Shown piece by piece: positions 1-3,797 of a stretch of 24,307 nucleotides of DNA. The DNA lies in IMG/VR virus record IMGVR_UViG_3300020185_000257, positions 1 through 24,307 of that record, one strand, 5' to 3'. The first letter of the stretch is position 1; every line of letters starts with the position of its first letter. The position numbers and the translations under genes were made by a program. The DNA comes from a virus. The notes under the pieces are model-generated. The model worked only from the letters and a program-made list of their open reading frames with translations, ran no database searches and was not told the DNA's origin.

Positions 1-2
1 CT

Positions 3-275
3 CATCAAACATGGGTAAATAGTATAACTAAACAATGCGACCAATTAAAAATTGGATTGAAAGCATATAGATACTTGAGTGAAGCAATAGAACTTGCAAC
101 TGAACTAGGTATTGAAATAGAGGAAGCTGAATTGATTAGAACTAACTCAACAGGCTTAACTATATACAATCCTAAAAATCTAGCTGATATGATTAAAGGC
201 TTAAAGAATAACAAACCTTTAACATTAGCCCAGAAAATAGAGGCAAGAAAAAAATATGAAGAAAGTGTAAATTAA
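3..275 (+). CDS. hypothetical protein, 5' end cut off by window edge
   Basis: The reading frame is open from base 3 without any stop to the TAA at 273-275, so this is the C-terminal 90 residues of a longer gene whose start lies before the window. A TTG at 57 could be read as a start but has no ribosome-binding site, and the frame upstream of it stays coding-like. The visible part is helical and charged (a SEAIELATELGIEIEEAE segment, then a lysine-rich tail). I do not recognise the family. The first promoter-dyad cassette begins four bases after its stop, so the next gene has its own transcription signal. Confidence 0.6.
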   Translation, partial: HQTWVNSITKQCDQLKIGLKAYRYLSEAIELATELGIEIEEAELIRTNSTGLTIYNPKNLADMIKGLKNNKPLTLAQKIEARKKYEESVN

Positions 276-278
276 CAT

Positions 279-327
279 TTGACAAGGGCTATCCTATAAT
301 ATAGGATAGTCCTATAACCAATACAGG
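279..327 (+). promoter_or_regulatory. promoter-dyad cassette, copy 1
   Basis: A perfect TTGACA -35 box (279-284) is followed after 17 bp by TAGGAT (302-307) as the -10 box. The spacer and -10 box lie inside an inverted repeat spanning 285-313: inner arms CTATCCTATA / TATAGGATAG are perfect around a single central base, and the outer arms continue with one G-T pair. A TACAGGAG ribosome-binding site follows (about 322-329), then ATG at 337. The dyad covers the core promoter, which is where a repressor would sit, but it could also act as an RNA hairpin in read-through transcripts. The same layout recurs at 1161, 1486 and 1767. Confidence 0.65.
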
Positions 328-336
328 AGAAATAAC

Positions 337-528
337 ATGGAACTAAACAAACAATTCACAATCACTTATTATTCTAACAAGGATAAAAAGCACATAACAA
401 GACGTGGCAAGTGGACAGATAAATGTAGATATTGGACTAGCAAAATTGGAGATAGTTTAATAACATACTTTGACATGGACAAAGAACAATACAGAACTGC
501 AAAAGGCAGTTGGAAAGTGAGGTTATAA
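337..528 (+). CDS. small hypothetical protein (63 aa)
   Basis: ATG start 8 bases after the strong GGAG ribosome-binding site of cassette copy 1. The 63-residue product is basic and aromatic-rich (FTITYYSNKDKKHITRRGKW near the N-terminus, WTSKIGDSLITYFDMD in the middle) and reads like a small beta-rich domain. I do not recognise it. It is the first gene of a short chain: the next start follows its stop after one base, and two more genes then overlap in sequence up to 1180. Expression is probably set by the promoter-dyad at 279-313. Early-type placement is inferred only from the separate promoter and from lying upstream of the packaging genes. Confidence 0.6.
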   Translation: MELNKQFTITYYSNKDKKHITRRGKWTDKCRYWTSKIGDSLITYFDMDKEQYRTAKGSWKVRL

Positions 529-529
529 T

Positions 530-697
530 ATGGAAGATAGTATATTAAAACTAATTACAATCGGCTATGCTTTAGGCATAGCCATTGTAGGTGTTATGGC
601 TTATCTTGGTATCAAGGGAACTAATGAAGCTATAGATTATCAAAACAGTAGATTAAGACAACACGACAAATGGAGAAAAAATGACACAACTAACTGA
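530..697 (+). CDS. small single-pass membrane protein (55 aa)
   Basis: The ATG at 530 follows the previous stop (526-528) by one base, so translation is probably coupled. The N-terminus has four charged or polar residues, then a hydrophobic span at about residues 6-27 (LKLITIGYALGIAIVGVMAY), then a polar, basic C-terminal tail with DYQNSRLRQHDKWRK. The topology suggests a one-helix inner-membrane protein with a cytoplasmic tail. It overlaps the next gene by 17 bases in another frame. A role such as a small membrane modulator or spanin-like part is possible but not supported by any motif. Function unknown. Confidence 0.5.
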   Translation: MEDSILKLITIGYALGIAIVGVMAYLGIKGTNEAIDYQNSRLRQHDKWRKNDTTN

Positions 698-854
698 TGA
701 GCATTTTGAATTGCACACTAAAAATAAAGCTGAGCAATATGAAAGACAAAAGATTAAATTCTTAGAAGATAGAATTAAAGTCTTAGAAAACGCAATAGAA
801 AGTCATGCTAAAATCTTAGCAAGATTTCAAATGACAGAAGGAGAACAATCATGA
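681..854 (+). CDS. small coiled-coil hypothetical protein (57 aa)
   Basis: The ATG at 681 lies inside the end of the preceding gene and the TGA at 852-854 overlaps the next ATG (ATGA), a pattern typical of coupled phage genes. The product is almost all helix, with heptad-like spacing in KIKFLEDRIKVLENAIESHA (about residues 24-43), so a short coiled-coil is likely. No catalytic or metal-binding residues are visible and I do not recognise the family. The tight packing on both sides, the uniform strand and the coding-like composition support it as a real gene. Confidence 0.5.
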   Translation: MTQLTDEHFELHTKNKAEQYERQKIKFLEDRIKVLENAIESHAKILARFQMTEGEQS

Positions 855-1180
855 GTGAATACGTCTGGTGCCATGGACCAAGCTGTCATACTCAACATAC
901 TCAAGATAGAATACGAGGTGTTAAGGGTAGTAAGGTCTTAAGAACTAAAAAGATAAAACAATTTAATACTCAACATACTAACTTCTATAATTATTTTTGT
1001 AGTCAAGGCTGTTACAATGACTTTGCTCATAAGTATGTTCAACAAGTAATTGCTATTGCACCAAGGACCGAGCCTTTGGAAACACCAATAGAGGTTACCA
1101 AGGAACAGCGACAGTATGGGTGGAGAGACGGAACTTATACAGAAACTGTAATTAATAGGGTTGACAACAATGGTGGATAG
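851..1180 (+). CDS. putative zinc-finger protein (109 aa)
   Basis: Starts in an ATGA overlap with the previous gene, with GAAGGAG 7-13 bases upstream. Cysteine and histidine residues sit in two clusters: WCHGPSCH (C7, H8, C12, H13) and YFCSQGCYNDFAH (C50, C54, H60). The second cluster looks like an FCS/MYM-type zinc knuckle, so a single zinc site holding the two halves is the likely fold. Between them is a basic stretch (GSKVLRTKKIKQF), which would suit nucleic-acid binding. Similar small Cys-rich proteins are common in marine phages, from memory. The gene's last codons form the left part of the second promoter-dyad cassette. Confidence 0.6.
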   Translation: MSEYVWCHGPSCHTQHTQDRIRGVKGSKVLRTKKIKQFNTQHTNFYNYFCSQGCYNDFAHKYVQQVIAIAPRTEPLETPIEVTKEQRQYGWRDGTYTETVINRVDNNGG

Positions 1181-1194
1181 TATAGGATAACCAT
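1161..1194 (+). promoter_or_regulatory. promoter-dyad cassette, copy 2 (overlaps a coding end)
   Basis: TTGACA at 1161-1166 and TAGGAT at 1183-1188 are spaced by 16 bp, followed by TACAGGAG and ATG at 1219. The -35 box and the left arm lie inside the last codons of the zinc-finger gene. Outer arms ATGGT (1170-1174) and ACCAT (1190-1194) are complementary. The inner left half reads GGATAG, the reverse complement of the CTATCC seen in the other copies, so the core here is a direct rather than inverted pair of GGATA half-sites. Confidence 0.5.
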
Positions 1195-1218
1195 ATTAAC
1201 TTATACAGGAGAAATAAC

Positions 1219-1479
1219 ATGACAAAAATAGCCGACACAATAATGGAAACAGGTTACACATTCCAACAGGAACAGTTGCTACATGCATTGGAGAACCAAG
1301 TATGTACAGGTCTGTTGATGTGCAATCCAAGAGTGACAGGCTTTACATCGTTTGCAAAAGCTGTGCTTAATTTTATCAATGATAAGAAAGCGCCTAAGAC
1401 TAAGAATAACTTATACAAGTACTTAGTTGATAACGGTTACTATGAGGGTATACATAAATTCTCTTGGTCCAAGAGATAA
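1219..1479 (+). CDS. hypothetical protein (86 aa)
   Basis: ATG start with the cassette ribosome-binding site (GGAGAAATAAC before the ATG, identical to that of the gene at 337). The 86-residue product is helical, with a single pair of cysteines in QVCTGLLMCNPRVTG (about residues 27-41) and a basic C-terminus. No recognised motif. It stands alone between two promoter-dyad cassettes, so it is probably a monocistronic unit co-regulated with the genes at 337, 1545 and 1826. Confidence 0.6.
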   Translation: MTKIADTIMETGYTFQQEQLLHALENQVCTGLLMCNPRVTGFTSFAKAVLNFINDKKAPKTKNNLYKYLVDNGYYEGIHKFSWSKR

Positions 1480-1485
1480 TAACTA

Positions 1486-1520
1486 TTGACAGGGCTATCC
1501 TAATAAAATAGGATAGTCCT
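1486..1520 (+). promoter_or_regulatory. promoter-dyad cassette, copy 3
   Basis: TTGACA (1486-1491), a 17-bp spacer, then TAGGAT (1509-1514). Inverted repeat arms AGGGCTATCCTA (1491-1502) and TAGGATAGTCCT (1509-1520) enclose a 6-base AT loop, with one G-T pair in the outer arm as in copy 1. TACAGGAG and ATG at 1545 follow. The loop differs in length and sequence from copy 1 while the arms are kept, which suggests that the arms are the functional part. Confidence 0.65.
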
Positions 1521-1544
1521 ACATTAACTTTATACAGGAGATAT

Positions 1545-1760
1545 ATGAAAAGAAAAACTATTAAAGCCGAGTACATGCCAGGCGGCAGCAAGCGACAAGA
1601 ACTATTGGACTCAGTTCCAGATTACTTGTTAAAACCTGGAGCGGACCAGGCAACAAAGCATATGTTTTGCATTGAGATGTTAAAGCTTTCCGAAACAGAA
1701 TACCTGGAAGCATTGAACAAGGCAACCAACGGCGGAGTAGTAGCGTCCGCCTGGAATTAA
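1545..1760 (+). CDS. small hypothetical protein (71 aa)
   Basis: The ATG is preceded by CAGGAGATAT, a strong ribosome-binding site with close spacing. The product begins with a basic tail (MKRKTIKAEYMPGGSKRQ) and continues with two probable helices ending in NGGVVASAWN. No family recognised. Like its neighbours it is a single gene bracketed by promoter-dyad cassettes. A long frame on the opposite strand over the same bases is a shadow with no start signals. Confidence 0.6.
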   Translation: MKRKTIKAEYMPGGSKRQELLDSVPDYLLKPGADQATKHMFCIEMLKLSETEYLEALNKATNGGVVASAWN

Positions 1761-1766
1761 TAACAG

Positions 1767-1804
1767 TTGACATAACTATCCTATCAATGATAGGATAGTT
1801 ATAT
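1767..1804 (+). promoter_or_regulatory. promoter-dyad cassette, copy 4 (perfect 14-bp arms)
   Basis: TTGACA (1767-1772), an 18-bp spacer and TAGGAT (1791-1796). The inverted repeat is perfect over 14 bp: ATAACTATCCTATC (1772-1785), loop AAT, GATAGGATAGTTAT (1789-1802). Relative to copies 1 and 3 the outer arm changed from GGG to TAA and its partner from TCC to TTA, so pairing was kept while sequence changed. TACAGGAG and ATG at 1826 follow. Confidence 0.7.
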
Positions 1805-1825
1805 ATTAATCAATACAGGAGATAT

Positions 1826-2077
1826 ATGAAAACAATTAAATACAATAACAAAGAATACAAACTACCATTTGATGTTGAGTTACCAGAAGACCCAACAGTT
1901 GAGGTTGAGGTTAAGAATAGATTTACTGGTGAAGCAACTACAATGCCAGAGTTTGCAGTTGCAGTATATGACGCAATCATAGGCAGTGAGATGTTCGGTG
2001 ATTATGATACAGTTCGTAAAGGATTGGACTGGTTCAAGCAACACTTTGCAAAACAATACATGGTAGTACTAGACTAA
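1826..2077 (+). CDS. small acidic hypothetical protein (83 aa)
   Basis: ATG start with CAGGAGATAT ribosome-binding site, driven by cassette copy 4. The N-terminus (MKTIKYNNKEYKLPFDVELP) is a probable beta hairpin and is followed by an acidic, helical part containing the phrase GLDWFKQHFAKQY near the C-terminus. The last gene of the early-type block, it precedes the non-coding junction and the terminase gene. Its position just before TerL makes a small-terminase role conceivable, but it lacks a visible DNA-binding helix-turn-helix and is shorter than most TerS proteins, so I leave it as unknown. Confidence 0.6.
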   Translation: MKTIKYNNKEYKLPFDVELPEDPTVEVEVKNRFTGEATTMPEFAVAVYDAIIGSEMFGDYDTVRKGLDWFKQHFAKQYMVVLD

Positions 2078-2087
2078 TCACATACAT

Positions 2088-2139
2088 GTGTGGTCCTGTT
2101 GGACCACACTCACACAACCCTAGGTTGTGCGCCCGCACA
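2088..2139 (+). terminator. tandem/alternative hairpins after the early block
   Basis: Hairpin A pairs GTGTGGTCC (2088-2096) with GGACCACAC (2101-2109) over a TGTT loop. Hairpin B pairs CACAACC (2113-2119) with GGTTGTG (2123-2129). A third possible stem, TGTGC (2126-2130) with GCACA (2135-2139), would use the right arm of B, so B and C exclude each other. There is no T-run directly after any of them, so classical intrinsic termination is uncertain. Termination, RNA protection or attenuation are all possible. Confidence 0.4.
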
Positions 2140-2247
2140 CAATACATAATCAATAGAGGTACCACACCCAATCCCAATTAACTTTGTAACTATATAAACG
2201 ATACACCTTTATATAAAAAGGGGTCCCACTACTTCAGGTTGTATTGC

Positions 2248-2276
2248 TTGTTTTAGACAGATAAGACTGCTATAAT
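2248..2276 (+). promoter_or_regulatory. promoter upstream of the terminase operon
   Basis: A consensus TATAAT (2271-2276) is preceded by TGC, an extended -10 element, and by TTGTTT (2248-2253) at 17 bp as a weak -35 box. It lies in a 240-bp non-coding stretch right before the packaging genes and lacks the dyad of the early-block promoters, so it is probably a separate, late-type promoter. The rest of 2140-2247 shows no clear element. Confidence 0.55.
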
Positions 2277-2321
2277 ACTTCTTCACCTTGAAAAGTGCAA
2301 AAAAATTTTATAAAATTTTTT

Positions 2322-3797
2322 ATGAAACAAAATATAGATATAAGTAAATTACCATCTGACATTAGAACAGAGTACAAGCGTCTAAAAGTAATGCACGCTG
2401 AGAAAAAAATTCAAAGAAAAGCAAAAGATGATTTTATGTCGTTTACAAAAGCTGTTTGGCCCGAGTTTATTGAAGGAGCGCACCATAGAGTTATTGCTCA
2501 AAAATTTAATGACCTTGCAACTAAGAAAATAAATAGATTAATTATTAATATGCCACCCAGACACACTAAGTCTGAGTTTGCATCTTACCTACTTCCAGCA
2601 TGGATGGTGGGCCGTAATCCAAAACTCAAGATCATTCAAGCAACCCACACAGGAGAGTTAGCCGTAAGGTTTGGTCGTAAAGCTAAAACACTAATTGATA
2701 GTGATGAATATTCTAAAATATTTGACACAACACTTAGGGAAGATTCTCAGGCTGCAGGAAGATGGGAGACTGCTCAAGGTGGAGAGTATTTTGCAGCGGG
2801 TGTTGGTGGAGCAATCACGGGCCGTGGTGCGGATTTACTAATTATTGATGATCCACACTCGGAGCAAGACGCAATGAGTCTTAACGCGTTTGATAATGCG
2901 TATGAATGGTATACATCGGGTCCACGTCAAAGGCTTCAACCGGGTGGACAGATAGTTTTAGTTATGACGCGTTGGTCAAAAAAAGATTTAACAGGTATTT
3001 TATTAGATAATCAGAAAAAAGTTAAGGGTGATCAGTGGGAAGTGGTTGAATTTCCAGCAATCTTGGACCACGGAGATAAGAAAAAACCTGTTTGGCCAGA
3101 ATATTGGAAATTATCAGAGTTAGAAAGTGTTAAAGCAACGCTTCCGGTTGGAAAATGGAACGCACAATGGATGCAAGAGCCAACTTCTGAAGAAGGAGCA
3201 CTAATTAAACGTGAATGGTGGAAGAAATGGGATAAAGAATTTTTACCAGACGTTAGTTACGTAATTCAAAGCTATGATACGGCTTTTTTGAAGAAAGAAA
3301 CGGCCGATTACTCTGCAATCACTACTTGGGGTATATTTTACCCTACTGAAGATAGTAAACCTAATATAATTTTGCTAGATGCGATAAAAGAGCGTTATGA
3401 GTTTCCAGAACTGCGTCGTGCCGCATTAGAGCAATATAAATATTGGAATCCGGATATGGTGATTGTTGAGCAGAAAGCATCTGGAACCCCACTAACTCAC
3501 GAACTTAGACAAATGGACATTCCGGTGATGACTTTTACTCCAAGTCGTGGTAATGATAAACATGTTAGAGTAAATTCTTGTGCACCGTTATTTGAGGCCG
3601 GTTTAATTTGGGCTCCTGATGAACAGTTTGCAGAAGAGGTCATTGAGGAATGTGCGTCATTTCCTTATGGCGATCATGATGACTTAGTCGATTCTATGAC
3701 TATGGCTATTATGCGATTTAGGCAGGGAGGCTTCCTACCCCACCCAGAGGATTACGAAGACGAAATACCAGAACCAAGGAAGAAGGAGTACTATTAA
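2322..3797 (+). CDS. terL: terminase large subunit (DNA packaging motor)
   Basis: ATPase-nuclease that translocates DNA into the prohead and cuts the concatemer. Numbering from the ATG at 2322 (491 aa): an N-terminal helical arm; Walker A-like PPRHTKS at 78-84; Walker B LLIIDD at 172-177; an ATPase coupling-type motif MTRWS near 215; then an RNase H-fold nuclease with acidic residues in SYDTA (D319), VIVEQKASG (E383) and YGDHDDLVDS (D454, D457). The length is normal for the family. A GTG at 2295 in the same frame would add nine residues. Neither start has a clear ribosome-binding site, and I prefer the ATG because MKQNIDISKLP resembles the usual TerL beginning. Its stop overlaps the next ATG (TAATG). 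No small terminase was recognised nearby. Confidence 0.93.
   Translation: MKQNIDISKLPSDIRTEYKRLKVMHAEKKIQRKAKDDFMSFTKAVWPEFIEGAHHRVIAQKFNDLATKKINRLIINMPPRHTKSEFASYLLPAWMVGRNPKLKIIQATHTGELAVRFGRKAKTLIDSDEYSKIFDTTLREDSQAAGRWETAQGGEYFAAGVGGAITGRGADLLIIDDPHSEQDAMSLNAFDNAYEWYTSGPRQRLQPGGQIVLVMTRWSKKDLTGILLDNQKKVKGDQWEVVEFPAILDHGDKKKPVWPEYWKLSELESVKATLPVGKWNAQWMQEPTSEEGALIKREWWKKWDKEFLPDVSYVIQSYDTAFLKKETADYSAITTWGIFYPTEDSKPNIILLDAIKERYEFPELRRAALEQYKYWNPDMVIVEQKASGTPLTHELRQMDIPVMTFTPSRGNDKHVRVNSCAPLFEAGLIWAPDEQFAEEVIEECASFPYGDHDDLVDSMTMAIMRFRQGGFLPHPEDYEDEIPEPRKKEYY

Noticed and set aside
5-214. Reading frame on the minus strand at the left end
   Set aside because: It overlaps the open plus-strand frame from base 3, and every supported gene is on the plus strand. 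No ribosome-binding site or motif.
295-300. TATAAT at the centre of dyad copy 1 as the -10 box
   Set aside because: It lies only 10 bp from TTGACA, and the other three copies lack it. TAGGAT at 16-18 bp is shared by all copies.
279-1804. CRISPR array or integron sites for the four repeated cassettes
   Set aside because: Spacing is irregular (hundreds of bases of coding sequence), and each repeat is placed as a promoter/leader before a gene.
1826-2077. Small terminase subunit
   Set aside because: The position just before terL fits, but there is no helix-turn-helix and the product is short and acidic, so it was left as unknown.
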